DNA from: Virgibacillus halodenitrificans JCM 12304
GTDB taxonomy: Bacteria; Bacillota; Bacilli; Bacillales; Amphibacillaceae
Assembly: GCF_001310895.1 (NCBI RefSeq)
Contig: NZ_BAZS01000009.1
Span: forward strand, 47,029 to 111,028
Direction: 5' to 3'
Length of the DNA: 64,000 nucleotides
Shown here one piece after another: positions 44,793 to 54,531 of the stretch (position 1 is its first letter; every line of letters starts with the position of its first letter). The notes under the pieces are model-generated. The model was not told the origin of the DNA, did no database searches, and saw only the letters and a program-made list of their open reading frames with translations. The position numbers and the translations under genes were made by a program.

Positions 44793-46160
44793 ATGGCAAT
44801 GGAAATGGAAGAAAAGAAACCGATTCAACTGGAACAATCAGGAAAAGGAAATATAAAACCTAAATTTTGGCTGACATTTATTTTAGGACTGCTATTTTTC
44901 CTTGGACCCATAAAAGCGAATGGCACGTGGACGATCCCCTTTGATGTGCTTATAAGTACGATACGGAGCAGTGCACCAGAAGTAGTATCTTTTTATTGTA
45001 TGCTCATCATTGTAATAGCAGCCGGGGTCACTATTCTGGCAGAGTTTCAGAAACGCGGAATCCTCCAAATGAAATATGACCTTTCTTATTTTGTGACAAG
45101 TCCCGTTTTTTTGTTCTTCCGTGTTCTTGGTGCGGTGTTTGCTATACTTATCTATTTCTCAATTGGCCCTGAAATTCTGCGGTTACCGGAAACAGGTCAG
45201 TTAGTTTTTACAACTACGATTGCATCTGTAGCTGTAATTGTGCCGATTGGTGCTGTATTTCTTACATTGTTCGTCGCTTTTGGAGGATTGGAGTTTGTAG
45301 GCGTGCTAATGCGTCCATTTATGCGTCCATTATTTAAGTTGCCTGGACGTTCAGCCTTAGATGCAGTTGCTTCCTTTGTTGGCAGTTATTCTGTGGGTAT
45401 TTATGTTACGAATAAAATGTATTTGCAAGGACGCTATTCATTAAGAGAAGCAACGATTATTTCGACTTGCTTTTCAACGGTTAGTATTGGTTTTTTTGCA
45501 GTAGTAGCAAGCACACTTGATCTTCTGCCTTATTTTCCAATATTATTTATAGCTACATTTATTGTAAGCGCTGTAGCGACAATGGTGCTAATCCGTATTC
45601 CCCCGTTATCCAGGATTCCGGACGAATATAAAGGTGTTCCAAAACCGGAGGCACTCCTTGAAAAACGTTCCATCTGGAAACAGGCTTACGAGGTTGGAAT
45701 CAAACAGGCAGAAGACTCTGGAAAAGTTGCAGTTGAATTAAAAAATGGTTTTGTAGATGGGTTGAAATTGGCAATGGTAATTCTTCCGCCAATCCTTTCT
45801 ATTGGCTTAACAGCAATACTTCTGGCAAATTATACGCCGATCTTCACCTGGGTCGGAGCACCAATGGAGCCATTTTTGCGGATTTTGGGGATTCCAGATG
45901 CAGGGTTGATTGCACCAGCGACAATTATTGGGCTTGCCGATATGTTTTTACCTGCTTTAATGGTAACTGGAGCTGCGCTAGGGGCTAAATTCTTCATTGC
46001 GGTTTTATCATTAAGTCAGATATTATTCTTTTCAGCTGTTATTCCTCTTCTCCTGGAGGTAGACATACCGATCAAATTGAAGGATCTTCTTATCCTGTTC
46101 CTTTTACGAACGCTTATATCCATTCCAATTATCGCTATCATCATGCATCTAATTTTCTAA
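44793..46160 (+). CDS. YjiH-family membrane protein with nucleoside-recognition (GATE) domains
   Basis: 455 residues with about ten membrane segments and no signal peptide. VASFVGSYSVGIYVTNKMYL is the family's gate motif; a second gate-like region lies near residues 360-420. The N-terminal 20 residues are charged and cytoplasmic. Located between the peptidase and hutH, so probably a transporter for histidine, urocanate or peptides; the substrate has not been shown for the family as far as I know. Confidence 0.83.
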   Translation: MAMEMEEKKPIQLEQSGKGNIKPKFWLTFILGLLFFLGPIKANGTWTIPFDVLISTIRSSAPEVVSFYCMLIIVIAAGVTILAEFQKRGILQMKYDLSYFVTSPVFLFFRVLGAVFAILIYFSIGPEILRLPETGQLVFTTTIASVAVIVPIGAVFLTLFVAFGGLEFVGVLMRPFMRPLFKLPGRSALDAVASFVGSYSVGIYVTNKMYLQGRYSLREATIISTCFSTVSIGFFAVVASTLDLLPYFPILFIATFIVSAVATMVLIRIPPLSRIPDEYKGVPKPEALLEKRSIWKQAYEVGIKQAEDSGKVAVELKNGFVDGLKLAMVILPPILSIGLTAILLANYTPIFTWVGAPMEPFLRILGIPDAGLIAPATIIGLADMFLPALMVTGAALGAKFFIAVLSLSQILFFSAVIPLLLEVDIPIKLKDLLILFLLRTLISIPIIAIIMHLIF

Positions 46161-46198
46161 CATAATCAGAACTTTACTAACTACAAGGAGTGAAACAC

Positions 46199-47701
46199 AT
46201 GGAACAGAAAGTAATCGAACTGGATGGCTATACATTGAACCGGCATCAAATTGAAAAAGTAGCTTATGGCGAGTATCAAGCGGAAGTACCTGAACAAGCG
46301 CTTGAACGAGTTAGGAAAAGCCGGAAAAGAATTGAAACACAATTGGATGAAGGAAAAATAATCTACGGGGTTAATACAGGATTTGGAAAGTTAAGTGATG
46401 TTGTTATTGAAAAAGAAGATATCTCCAAGCTGCAGCTTAACCTGCTTCGGGCGGATGCTGTGGGGATTGGTGATCCACTGCCTACACCTGTTGTGCGTAC
46501 CATGATGGTACTACGGGCAAATGCTTTGGCAAAAGGCTTTTCAGGGATTAGGGAGGAAACATTAAATCTTCTTATTGAAATGATTAATAAACGAGTACAT
46601 CCTGTCGTACCAAGTAAGGGATCTGTAGGCGCAAGTGGAGACCTTGCCCCACTTGCACATATAGCTATTGTACTCGTAGGTGAAGGAAAGGCTGAATACG
46701 AAGGAGAAATTTTAACAGGGAAAGAAGCGCTGTGGAAGGCAGGTTTGCAACCAGTTGAACTTGCAGCAAAAGAAGGTCTGGCATTAATCAACGGCACACA
46801 AGCTATGTCAGGCATAGGAGTAGTTACTTTAAATGAAGCAGAGCGTGTTGGTCTAGCAGCAGATATGGCTGCAAGCTTAACAATGGAAGCATTGCATGGG
46901 GTAATTACAGCTTTTAATAAAGATTTACTTGCAGTTAGACCACATCCCGAGTTTGAGCTTGTCGCTTCACGTATAAGAAACTGGCTTGAAGGAAGTAAGC
47001 GGATAACGAAGCAGGGGGAAGTTCGTGTGCAAGATGCTTACTCGATCCGAGGTATCCCACAGGTTCATGGAGCCTCCTGGCAAACAATTAATTATGTGGA
47101 TGAACGGTTAAAAACAGAAATAAATGCAGCGACAGACAATCCAATTATTTTGGAAAATGGGGAGATCTATTCAAGTGGTCATTTTCATGGGCAGCCAATC
47201 GCATTAGCAATGGATTTCTTAAAAGTAGCAACAGCAGAGTGGGCGAATATTTCAGAAAGGCGCATTGAACGATTGGTGAATCCTGCACTAAGCGGATTAT
47301 CTCCATTCCTGGCAACAAATCCTGGTCTGGAATGTGGACTAATGGTTGCCCAGTATGCAGCAGCAGCGCTCGTATCAGAGAATAAAGTTCTAGCACATCC
47401 GGCAAGTGTTGACTCTATTCCTACTTCTGCAAATCAGGAAGACCATGTAAGTATGGGGACAATTGGCTCACGTCAGGCGAGAGATATTGTGCATAATACT
47501 GCAAAGGTAATTGCAATTGAATTAATTAGTGCATCCCAAGCTATTTATCTTGATGAAGCAGAGGATATGCTAGCGCCAGCTACTAAAAAATATTTGGATA
47601 TGGTGAGAGAAATATGTCCTCCATTGAAAGGAGACCAGGATATCTCAGAAGAAATTGAGAAATTAGCTGCGTTTATATTAAGGGAGGATGTATTGAAATA
47701 G
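46199..47701 (+). CDS. hutH: Histidine ammonia-lyase
   Basis: 500 residues from ATG 46199, with AAGGAG ten bases upstream. It deaminates histidine to urocanate. The electrophilic MIO cofactor forms from A145-S146-G147 in VGASGDLAPLAH, and other active-site segments such as GVNTGFGKLSD and YSIRGIPQVHG are intact. It is the first enzyme of the pathway but the last gene of this cluster. Confidence 0.97.
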   Translation: MEQKVIELDGYTLNRHQIEKVAYGEYQAEVPEQALERVRKSRKRIETQLDEGKIIYGVNTGFGKLSDVVIEKEDISKLQLNLLRADAVGIGDPLPTPVVRTMMVLRANALAKGFSGIREETLNLLIEMINKRVHPVVPSKGSVGASGDLAPLAHIAIVLVGEGKAEYEGEILTGKEALWKAGLQPVELAAKEGLALINGTQAMSGIGVVTLNEAERVGLAADMAASLTMEALHGVITAFNKDLLAVRPHPEFELVASRIRNWLEGSKRITKQGEVRVQDAYSIRGIPQVHGASWQTINYVDERLKTEINAATDNPIILENGEIYSSGHFHGQPIALAMDFLKVATAEWANISERRIERLVNPALSGLSPFLATNPGLECGLMVAQYAAAALVSENKVLAHPASVDSIPTSANQEDHVSMGTIGSRQARDIVHNTAKVIAIELISASQAIYLDEAEDMLAPATKKYLDMVREICPPLKGDQDISEEIEKLAAFILREDVLK

Positions 47702-47783
47702 GGTAGGAGGGAGAACGGATTATAGCCATGGTTAATTAATTTTGTAAATTAAATGTAGTATTTTTCCTTGGTACTTCAAAGTA

Positions 47784-47854
47784 ATGCTGGAACTATGGAG
47801 AGAGGTGTGTAATTCAGATGAAAAGAATACAAATTTTATACATGGTTCCAGCAT
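47784..47854. other. Long-range inverted repeat in the hutH-yuiF gap
   Basis: ATGCTGGAACTATG (47784-47797) pairs with CATGGTTCCAGCAT (47841-47854) with one wobble, enclosing 43 bases. It has no T run. It may be a leader structure of the permease gene or an insertion-element remnant. Confidence 0.45.
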
Positions 47855-47992
47855 AAAAATTTATACCTTTTGAATATGAACAGCCATTTCATGTTGTTGT
47901 AATTAAGGCAATTTGCGAAAGTACATTCTCAAAAAATTATCTGAATATTTAGATATAATTGGAAACTAAAAAATTAAGAAGGCAGGTGCTTT

Positions 47993-49342
47993 ATGATTCT
48001 ATTAAACCCGGTAGTTTTATCTGTTTTGACTCTTACCATTCTGTGTTTGTGTCGTATACACGTCATTTTTGCTTTATTACTCGCTGCCATTGTTGGTGGT
48101 CTAACAGCAAATTTATCGTTAAGTGAAACAATAACCACATTAATAGGCGGGATGGGTGGACAGGCAGAAACAGCATTAAGTTATATTTTGCTTGGTTTCT
48201 TTGCTGCCATGATTGCCCATTCCGGGATAACGGAAATACTGGTACAGTACCTATTGCGCGTAATGAAAGAAAAGAAGTTCCTACTTATATTTTTAATTGC
48301 TTTTCTTACTTGTTTTTCTGGTACTCTCATTCCAGTCCATATTGCGTTTATCCCAATACTGATCCCACCATTATTAATTTTGTTTAATCACTTAAAAATT
48401 GATCGGCGTGGGATAGCAAGTGCTTTAACTTTTGGGCTGAAAACACCGTATATGGTTATTCCTATCGGCTATGGGTTAATTTTTCATGGTATTATTGCAA
48501 AAGAAATGGAATCAAATGGGATGCCTATTGCTATGTCAGATATCTCACTGGCAATGAGTATACCAGCAATTGGTATGATTGTGGGTCTTCTTATTGCTGT
48601 ATTATTTACTTATAAGAAACCACGCGAATACAAGGATATCGATTTATCGAAGACATCAAGTTTACCTGAAGAAGAAACAGCAGCTGGGTTAGAAAAGCAA
48701 AAAACACCACGTACTACTTTCGAAAAGAGAAACCATTTTTTCACAATAATTGCGATCGTCGTTGCTTTTGTTCTTCAGTTAACATTTGAATCGATGGTAA
48801 TTGGCGCAATTGGTGGAATAACAGTAATGTTTGTTACTCGTGTTATTTTTCTGGAATCGGGTGAAAAGGTAGTACAAGAAGGTATGGTCATGATGGGGGT
48901 AATAGCCTTCATTATGTTAATTGCTTCCGGCTATGCTTCTGTATTAAAGGAAACAGGGGCAGTCGAAAATTTTGTTAATAATGCTACGAGCTGGTTTGGT
49001 GACAGTAGTCAACTAGTATCTGCCTTTGTCTTATTGTTGGTAGGTCTGTTTATTACGATGGGGATTGGAACGTCATTCGGAACGATCCCAATTATAGCAG
49101 CAGTTTTTGTACCGTTATGTGCCACGTTGGGCTTCAGCCCGTTAGCTACATGCGCATTAATCGGTACAGCAGGTGCGTTAGGTGATGCAGGTTCACCAGC
49201 ATCTGACAGTACATTGGGGCCAACTGCAGGTCTCAGCGTAGATGGACAGCATAATCACATATGGGATACTGTGGTCCCAACCTTTATTCATTATAATATT
49301 CCATTACTTATATTTGGAACCCTAGCGGCGGTGATCCTTTAA
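47993..49342 (+). CDS. yuiF: YuiF-like Na+/H+ antiporter-family permease, probable histidine transporter
   Basis: 449 residues with about eleven membrane segments and a hydrophilic central loop (about 205-245). The conserved re-entrant-like segments FSGTLIPVHIAFIPILIPP and GTAGALGDAGSPASDSTLGP mark the family. In other bacilli YuiF homologues have been predicted to carry histidine because of T-box control; no T-box was found here, but the position after hutH points the same way. Convergent with fmdB. Confidence 0.87.
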   Translation: MILLNPVVLSVLTLTILCLCRIHVIFALLLAAIVGGLTANLSLSETITTLIGGMGGQAETALSYILLGFFAAMIAHSGITEILVQYLLRVMKEKKFLLIFLIAFLTCFSGTLIPVHIAFIPILIPPLLILFNHLKIDRRGIASALTFGLKTPYMVIPIGYGLIFHGIIAKEMESNGMPIAMSDISLAMSIPAIGMIVGLLIAVLFTYKKPREYKDIDLSKTSSLPEEETAAGLEKQKTPRTTFEKRNHFFTIIAIVVAFVLQLTFESMVIGAIGGITVMFVTRVIFLESGEKVVQEGMVMMGVIAFIMLIASGYASVLKETGAVENFVNNATSWFGDSSQLVSAFVLLLVGLFITMGIGTSFGTIPIIAAVFVPLCATLGFSPLATCALIGTAGALGDAGSPASDSTLGPTAGLSVDGQHNHIWDTVVPTFIHYNIPLLIFGTLAAVIL

Positions 49343-49408
49343 AGTATGGAGTATCTATTTTGTGAATCATTGGGATACCTCAGCATATATTTAAGGACAT
49401 AAATTAAA

Positions 49409-49453
49409 AACTCCCCCGGTGACTCAAAGCAGGTTACCGGGGGAGTTTTCTTA
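49409..49453 (+). repeat. Terminator hairpin repeat, right copy
   Basis: CTCCCCCGGT / ACCGGGGGAG stem followed by TTTTC, one substitution away from the copy at 39171. Here it is a good terminator for yuiF and reaches the fmdB stop codon on the opposite strand. Confidence 0.87.
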
Positions 49454-49720
49454 GTGTCCTGCTTGCCAAGGCCTAGAGACAGCTGTTTTTTTGTAAGGAT
49501 TTTTCGGCATATTCTCCTTTTTAACAACACGAGGCTTCATTCCGTTTTCAATTCGCTTTTTCACCTTTGAATCCATCCGCAATGTCATCGGAGGCTTAAA
49601 CACACGTTTGGCAATTGTATTACATGTTGGACAAGCCGTGCTTTGCTTATTATCCCTGGTCATGTTTAGCAACAAAGTAAATTCTCCACATGCTGGGCAT
49701 AGAAAAGTGTAGTTTGGCAT
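49451..49720 (-). CDS. fmdB: FmdB-type zinc-ribbon protein
   Basis: 89 residues; AGGAGG precedes the ATG. Two CxxC pairs (FLCPACG and ACPTCNT) form the zinc ribbon, and the rest is basic. FmdB-like proteins were named for a regulator of formamidase genes in Methylophilus; they accompany fmdA in many genomes. Here it lies 16 bases after the end of an inactivated fmdA, so its partner is lost while it stays intact. Confidence 0.87.
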   Translation of the reverse strand: MPNYTFLCPACGEFTLLLNMTRDNKQSTACPTCNTIAKRVFKPPMTLRMDSKVKKRIENGMKPRVVKKENMPKNPYKKTAVSRPWQAGH

Positions 49721-49736
49721 TACCTATTCCTCCTGG

Positions 49737-50165
49737 CTATTTTGGTAAAATATCTTTTGTGAAGATATCTTTTGGTAAAGCGATGGTGCAGCAAGAATTT
49801 GGAATGTCCACAACACCAGCTAAATGACCTTCAACGGGAGCTGAGCCAAGTAGCATATATGCTTGTTCTCCAGTAAAACCTTGTGTTTTTAAAAATTCAA
49901 TCGCATTCAAGCACGCATTACGATAGGCTATATTTGCATCTAAATATGTACATGTACACGATTTAAAATTACATTTTTTATGTCAGAAGGGTCATCGTAA
50001 TTTTTAATTTGTCCATCTGTTCAATCCAGATATTCCATCCGAAATGTCTCCCCAAAGTCAACAGAGAAAGTTGCTGGTATATCAGTATGCCAACGGTTAT
50101 GTCCAGATACGTCCTGTTTACCCATGGTTTTATTTAAGTCCACTTTTTAAAAAAAATTTTGGCAT
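49737..50165 (-). pseudogene. fmdA: Formamidase/acetamidase remnant with large internal deletion
   Basis: Reading on the minus strand from ATG 50165, the N terminus of FmdA can be followed (MPK then, after a slip in the poly-T/A run, VDLNKTMGKQDVSGHNRWHTD). It continues to FRMEYLD, where the expected Trp codon is TGA, and on through TDGQIKNYDDPSDIKN to VHVH. It then jumps at about 49945 to the C-terminal end, DANIAYRNACLNAIEFL through SAPVEGHLAGVVDIPNSCCT, stopping at TAG 49737-49739. More than half of the usual roughly 400 residues is deleted. At least three lesions make this a true pseudogene rather than a base-calling problem. Confidence 0.88.
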
Positions 50166-50324
50166 TATTCTACCATTCCTTTCTATATATTTATTTTATC
50201 TTGCTAACGTAGTGAGTCACCTCCTACACCAATTACAAATCGTCTCCCTTATAAGTAAAAATAATTAAATTGAATTTTTAGATATAATTTTCCGTATAAA
50301 CCTATAATTAGCTATGTAAAAGAG

Positions 50325-50395
50325 TTCTGGTACAAAACTTTAAAAAATTGATGTGTTATGGTTGCTTTTCTCCGCCAAATGACTAAAATAGGGTA
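50325..50395 (+). mobile_element. Possible IS6-family end relic
   Basis: GTTCTGGTACAAAACTTT followed by an AAAATTG stretch resembles the GGTTCTGTTGCAAAGTTT-type terminal repeats of IS6-family elements, and the bases after it resemble their leader. No transposase or opposite end was found, so at best a solo remnant. Confidence 0.25.
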
Positions 50396-50804
50396 GTACT
50401 ATTAAATCATTGTGTATTTGCTATACCTATTTTATTTGCGTAAAATTATGAATCTCTTAACGCCCTCCCTCGGAAGAAATTATGTAGTAAGGATTCAATG
50501 TTACGTGAGTAGACCAAAAATGGCTTGCAAATTATTTATTTGTTAAAACAGAAGTGATTTAATAGTTTTCCCAACCCCTTATTACATCGGTTAATCTACC
50601 AAATGTAAAAGGGAAGACCCTCACATATACCCGTTGTTCAGGAGAAACACCGTCTCTATCAGTAGAAATAAAACTGAAAATGAACAACACCCTGACTACT
50701 TTTATACTAAAAAACAAATTGAATAGAAGATTGCAAAGCTGACTATTTATGATCATTGCATTCATGAGTGGTGGTTATGTGAATCTATTCACAAACAAGG
50801 AGGA

Positions 50805-50867
50805 ATGATAGTCGAAACTCGTATTTACGGTGTGTCTCGAAGATGTAAACCGTTGCATCCTGTCTAA
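50805..50867 (+). CDS. 20-residue reading frame with strong ribosome binding site
   Basis: ATG lies immediately after AAGGAGGA, with spacing rather short for efficient initiation. The peptide is basic and has one Cys (RRCKPLHP). No family recognised; could be a leader peptide for the urease operon, a relic or chance. Confidence 0.2.
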   Translation: MIVETRIYGVSRRCKPLHPV

Positions 50868-50929
50868 GGGATAGCAATACAGTTAATTATTTTTTTAAAG
50901 GAAAGGCATAAATGAATTCACATTGTAAA

Positions 50930-50941
50930 GAAACGTTTCTA
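50930..50941. promoter_or_regulatory. Palindrome upstream of ureA
   Basis: AGAAACGTTTCT is a perfect 12-base palindrome about 65 bases before ureA. The centre resembles cre sites, but the flanks deviate. Possible operator; the regulator is unknown. Confidence 0.35.
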
Positions 50942-51005
50942 AAAGCATAAAATTGGAAATGCTTTTGAGTATATTAAATTTAGTTTATGGAGGAGGCATG
51001 TAACC

Positions 51006-51308
51006 ATGCAATTATTACCCCGTGAAATGGATAAACTGTTAATTGTCGTTGCTGCAGATCTTGCAAGGCGCAGGAAGCAAAGAGGTTTGAAATTAAACCA
51101 CCCTGAAGCGATGGCTCTTATTACCTATGAAGTAATAGAAGGTGCTCGGGATGGAAAAAGTGTTGCAGAACTAATGGAATACGGAGCGACCATTTTAACA
51201 AGGAACGACGTGATGGATGGGATTCCAGAAATGATTGATGATATACAGGTTGAAGTAACTTTCCCTGATGGAACGAAGCTTGTTACCGTACATGACCCTA
51301 TTCGCTAA
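51006..51308 (+). CDS. ureA: Urease gamma subunit
   Basis: 100 residues; GGAGGAGG precedes the [22 protein letters not shown] and [18 protein letters not shown] are the family motifs. First gene of the operon ureABCEFGD; ureB follows after 19 bases. Together with UreB and UreC it forms the nickel enzyme that hydrolyses urea to ammonia and carbamate. Confidence 0.97.
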   Translation: MQLLPREMDKLLIVVAADLARRRKQRGLKLNHPEAMALITYEVIEGARDGKSVAELMEYGATILTRNDVMDGIPEMIDDIQVEVTFPDGTKLVTVHDPIR

Positions 51309-51327
51309 ATGGAAAGGAGGAGAAGCA

Positions 51328-51651
51328 ATGATTCCAGGAGAATATATTTTAAGTAAAGAAGATATTGTTTGTAATGCAGACCGTACTAGCTCAAAGACAA
51401 CCGTTATTAATACTGGTGATAGACCAATTCAAGTTGGATCACACTTTCACTTTTATGAAGTGAATGAAGCATTAAAATTTAACAGGGAAGAAACATATGG
51501 CAAAAGATTAAACATACCAGCCGGAGCAGCGGTGAGATTTGAACCAGGGGATGAAAAAGAAATAGAATTAATTGATTATGCTGGTGAGCGCAAAGTTTAT
51601 GGATTTAATAATAAAGTGGATGGACCATTAGAAGGTGGGGATTCAAAATGA
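51328..51651 (+). CDS. ureB: Urease beta subunit
   Basis: 107 residues from ATG 51328, which follows AAAGGAGGAG; the frame's earlier codons overlap ure[14 protein letters not shown] and [15 protein letters not shown] are diagnostic. Overlaps ureC by four bases (ATGA). Confidence 0.97.
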   Translation: MIPGEYILSKEDIVCNADRTSSKTTVINTGDRPIQVGSHFHFYEVNEALKFNREETYGKRLNIPAGAAVRFEPGDEKEIELIDYAGERKVYGFNNKVDGPLEGGDSK

Positions 51652-53360
51652 GTTTTAGAATGTCAAGAGAGCAATATTCGCAAATGTACGGTCCTACAAC
51701 TGGTGATTCGATCCGTTTGGCAGATACAGATTTATTTATCAAAATCGAGAAAGATCATACAAAGTATGGCGAAGAGGTCGTATTTGGCGGTGGAAAGGTA
51801 ATCCGTGATGGAATGGGACAGCATCCGTTAGCAACACGTGATGAAGGTGTTCCAGACACAATTATTACGAACGTAATTGTTCTTGACTATACAGGGATTT
51901 ATAAAGCTGATGTGGGAATCCGGGATGGCCTGATTTGCGGAATTGGAAAAAGTGGAAATCCGCTGGTCATGGATAAAGTTGATATTGTCATTGGGGCTTC
52001 AACTGAAGTAATTGCAGGTGAGGGGAAGATTGTTACAGCAGGTGGCATTGATACACATGTGCATTTCATAAATCCTGCGCAAGTCGATGTGGCATTAACC
52101 GCGGGGCTCACTACATTAATAGGTGGAGGAACTGGCCCAGGGGCGGGTTCACGTGCTACTACTGTAACTCCAGGAGAATGGAATATGCATCGGATGCTGC
52201 AAGCCGTAGATGGTCTTCCGATTAATGTTGGTTTAACCAGTAAAGGACATGCCGCCTCTGAGGCGCCATTAGCTGAACAAGTGCGTGCTGGAGCAATTGG
52301 CTTAAAAGTGCACGAAGATTGGGGAGCAACTTCTTCCTCTTTGGATCATGCATTACGTGTTGCAGATAAGTTCGATATTCAAGTTGCTTTACATGCGGAT
52401 ACATTAAATGAAGCTGGTTTTATGGAGGATACCATGCGAGCAGTTAAAGATCGCGTCATTCATATGTACCACACAGAGGGCGCAGGTGGCGGTCATGCGC
52501 CGGATTTAATTAAATCTGCTGGCATGATGAATGTGCTGCCATCTTCTACAAATCCTACATTGCCATATACTGTTAACACCATTGATGAGCACCTGGATAT
52601 GTTGATGGTTTGCCATCATTTGAATCCATCTGTACCAGAGGATATCGCCTTTGCAGATTCCCGTATTCGCAGTGAAACAATTGCAGCTGAAGATATTTTA
52701 CAAGATATGGGTGTCTTTAGTATGACGAGTTCAGATGCCCAAGCAATGGGACGTATTGGGGAAGTCGTTCTCCGGACATGGCAGACCGCCCATAAGATGA
52801 AGAACCAATTGGGTACAATGAAAGGTGATGTAAAGTACGCAGACAATAATCGGGTAAAGCGTTATATAGCCAAATATACGATAAACCCTGCAATCACCCA
52901 TGGAATATCTAACTATGTTGGTTCAATTGAAGTAGGTAAAGTGGCCGATTTAGTATTGTGGGATCCAAGATTTTTTGGTGTGAAACCTGAGATGATTCTT
53001 AAGAATGGGCTTGCCGTTCAAAGTCTGATGGGAGATGCTAATGCATCCATTCCAACACCACAGCCAATGATATATCGTCCAATGTACGCTACGATCGGAA
53101 AAGCCTTGGCTAAAAGTTCATTTACATTTATTTCACAGGCAGCCTATGACGATAAGGTGCATGAAAAACTTGGCTTAGAGAAAAATATCCGCCCTGTTGG
53201 TGGTATTCGAAATCTTACGAAAAAAGATATGAAGTTGAATACGGAAACACCTGAAATTGAGGTTGATCCGCAGACATATGAAGTAAGGGTAAACGGAGAA
53301 AAAATCACATGTGATCCTGTTGATGAAGTACCAATGGGACAACGCTATTTCTTATTTTGA
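51648..53360 (+). CDS. ureC: Urease alpha (catalytic) subunit
   Basis: 570 residues, the standard length. The carbamylated nickel-bridging lysine is K220 in [11 protein letters not shown]. The mobile-flap cysteine is C322 in [20 protein letters not shown], and the nickel-ligand motifs [10 protein letters not shown] and ALHADTLNE are intact. All active-site features are present, so the subunit should be functional once nickel is inserted. Confidence 0.98.
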   Translation: MSFRMSREQYSQMYGPTTGDSIRLADTDLFIKIEKDHTKYGEEVVFGGGKVIRDGMGQHPLATRDEGVPDTIITNVIVLDYTGIYKADVGIRDGLICGIGKSGNPLVMDKVDIVIGASTEVIAGEGKIVTAGGIDTHVHFINPAQVDVALTAGLTTLIGGGTGPGAGSRATTVTPGEWNMHRMLQAVDGLPINVGLTSKGHAASEAPLAEQVRAGAIGLKVHEDWGATSSSLDHALRVADKFDIQVALHADTLNEAGFMEDTMRAVKDRVIHMYHTEGAGGGHAPDLIKSAGMMNVLPSSTNPTLPYTVNTIDEHLDMLMVCHHLNPSVPEDIAFADSRIRSETIAAEDILQDMGVFSMTSSDAQAMGRIGEVVLRTWQTAHKMKNQLGTMKGDVKYADNNRVKRYIAKYTINPAITHGISNYVGSIEVGKVADLVLWDPRFFGVKPEMILKNGLAVQSLMGDANASIPTPQPMIYRPMYATIGKALAKSSFTFISQAAYDDKVHEKLGLEKNIRPVGGIRNLTKKDMKLNTETPEIEVDPQTYEVRVNGEKITCDPVDEVPMGQRYFLF

Positions 53361-53370
53361 GGTGGATGAC

Positions 53371-53826
53371 ATGATAATAGAAAAAATTGTAACAAATATA
53401 GAGAAGTTAGACCAGGAGGAACTGAATAAACGACATAAAGAAAAAGTATATTTAGAGAGTGCCCATCTGGTAAAGCGAATTCAACGTGTGGAAACAGACC
53501 ATGGCCGGGAGCTTGGAATTCGTTTAAAAGAGCCTCGTGATTTAGAAGCTGGTGATGTGCTTTATATGGATGAGAAAAATATCATCATTGTTGATGTATT
53601 ATCAGATGATCTATTGATTATTTGCCCTAGAAGCATAAATGAAATGGGTACCATCGCTCATCAATTAGGAAACCGTCATTTGCCTGCACAGTTTGAAGGG
53701 GAAGAAATGCTCGTACAATATGATTATCTTGTGGAAGAATTACTTCTAGAGCTGGGTATCCCATTCAAACGAGAGAAGCGCAAAGTAAAACAGGCATTTC
53801 GTCACATAGGACATAGTCATGGATAA
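53371..53826 (+). CDS. ureE: Urease accessory protein UreE (nickel chaperone)
   Basis: 151 residues from ATG 53371, after GAGGTGG; the upstream part of the frame lies inside ureC. UreE delivers nickel to the UreG complex. The C terminus has a short His tail (HIGHSHG) rather than a long His-rich one. Overlaps ureF by eight bases. Confidence 0.94.
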   Translation: MIIEKIVTNIEKLDQEELNKRHKEKVYLESAHLVKRIQRVETDHGRELGIRLKEPRDLEAGDVLYMDEKNIIIVDVLSDDLLIICPRSINEMGTIAHQLGNRHLPAQFEGEEMLVQYDYLVEELLLELGIPFKREKRKVKQAFRHIGHSHG

Positions 53827-54517
53827 GAATGTGCTATCTTTATTCCAATTATGTGATTCTAATTTCCCTACAGGGGCGTTCAGCCATTCCTTTGGTCTGG
53901 AAAGCTATATACAAGAGGGAGTTGTACACGATAAGACGACATTCTCGAAATGGCTGGAGGTTTATTTGTTTGAGCAGTTGGTCTATGTAGACGGACTGGC
54001 TGCTAGAATGATTTATGATGCTCTTTGTAAGGGAGACCTGGAGAGAATTTGGCAGCTTGATCGCTTATTAACTGTGCAAAACCTTCCAAGAGAAACACGT
54101 GACGGAACAAGACGGATGGGAGAGCGGATGGTAAAAATCGCAGAAACTTTATATGAAGCACCCATCTTAACGAAGTACCGAGAGAGGATCAAGGCAAAAG
54201 CGTCTTTTGGACACCCGGCAATTGTGTTTACAATGGTCGGCCATTATCTAGGCGTAAAGAAAGAAATAACTATTTTGTATTATTTGTATTCATCCATAGC
54301 TAATTTAGTCCAGAACGCGGTACGGGCTATCCCACTTGGACAGACTGTGGGACAAAAAATAATATATGTGTTTCAAGAAAACTTATCCCAGGCCGTCCGG
54401 AGAATATTGAAATTGAATGAAGAAGATTTTGGTGTCGTTTCTCCGGGCTTGGAACTATCCCAAATGCAGCACGAAAGGTTCATATACGAATCTTTATGTC
54501 ATAAAAATCTTATATAA
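53819..54517 (+). CDS. ureF: Urease accessory protein UreF
   Basis: 232 residues, all-helical. [18 protein letters not shown] near the N terminus and the [11 protein letters not shown] segment identify the family. UreF bridges UreD and UreG in the activation complex. Confidence 0.95.
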   Translation: MDKNVLSLFQLCDSNFPTGAFSHSFGLESYIQEGVVHDKTTFSKWLEVYLFEQLVYVDGLAARMIYDALCKGDLERIWQLDRLLTVQNLPRETRDGTRRMGERMVKIAETLYEAPILTKYRERIKAKASFGHPAIVFTMVGHYLGVKKEITILYYLYSSIANLVQNAVRAIPLGQTVGQKIIYVFQENLSQAVRRILKLNEEDFGVVSPGLELSQMQHERFIYESLCHKNLI

Positions 54518-54531
54518 AAGGAAGTGTCACA

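Larger units (their letters stand above)
50166..51005. other. Long gap between the fmdA remnant and the urease operon
   Basis: About 840 bases with no convincing gene. It contains a possible insertion-sequence end (about 50325), one minus-strand reading frame at 50559-50765 without a ribosome binding site, a 20-residue frame at 50805 and a palindrome at 50930. It looks like decayed sequence plus the urease promoter region. Confidence 0.5.

Noticed and set aside
47702..47992. T-box leader (histidine) upstream of the YuiF-like gene
   Set aside because: No AGGGTGGNACCGCG-type sequence and no antiterminator arrangement are visible.
39279..49453. Composite transposon around the histidine genes
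   Set aside because: The flanking repeats are only 45 bases, are hairpin terminators, and no transposase or integrase lies within or beside the block.
50559..50765. 68-codon minus-strand frame in the urease upstream gap
   Set aside because: No ribosome binding site, and no family recognised. The C-terminal half looks protein-like, so it could be a relic, but the evidence is too thin for a gene call.
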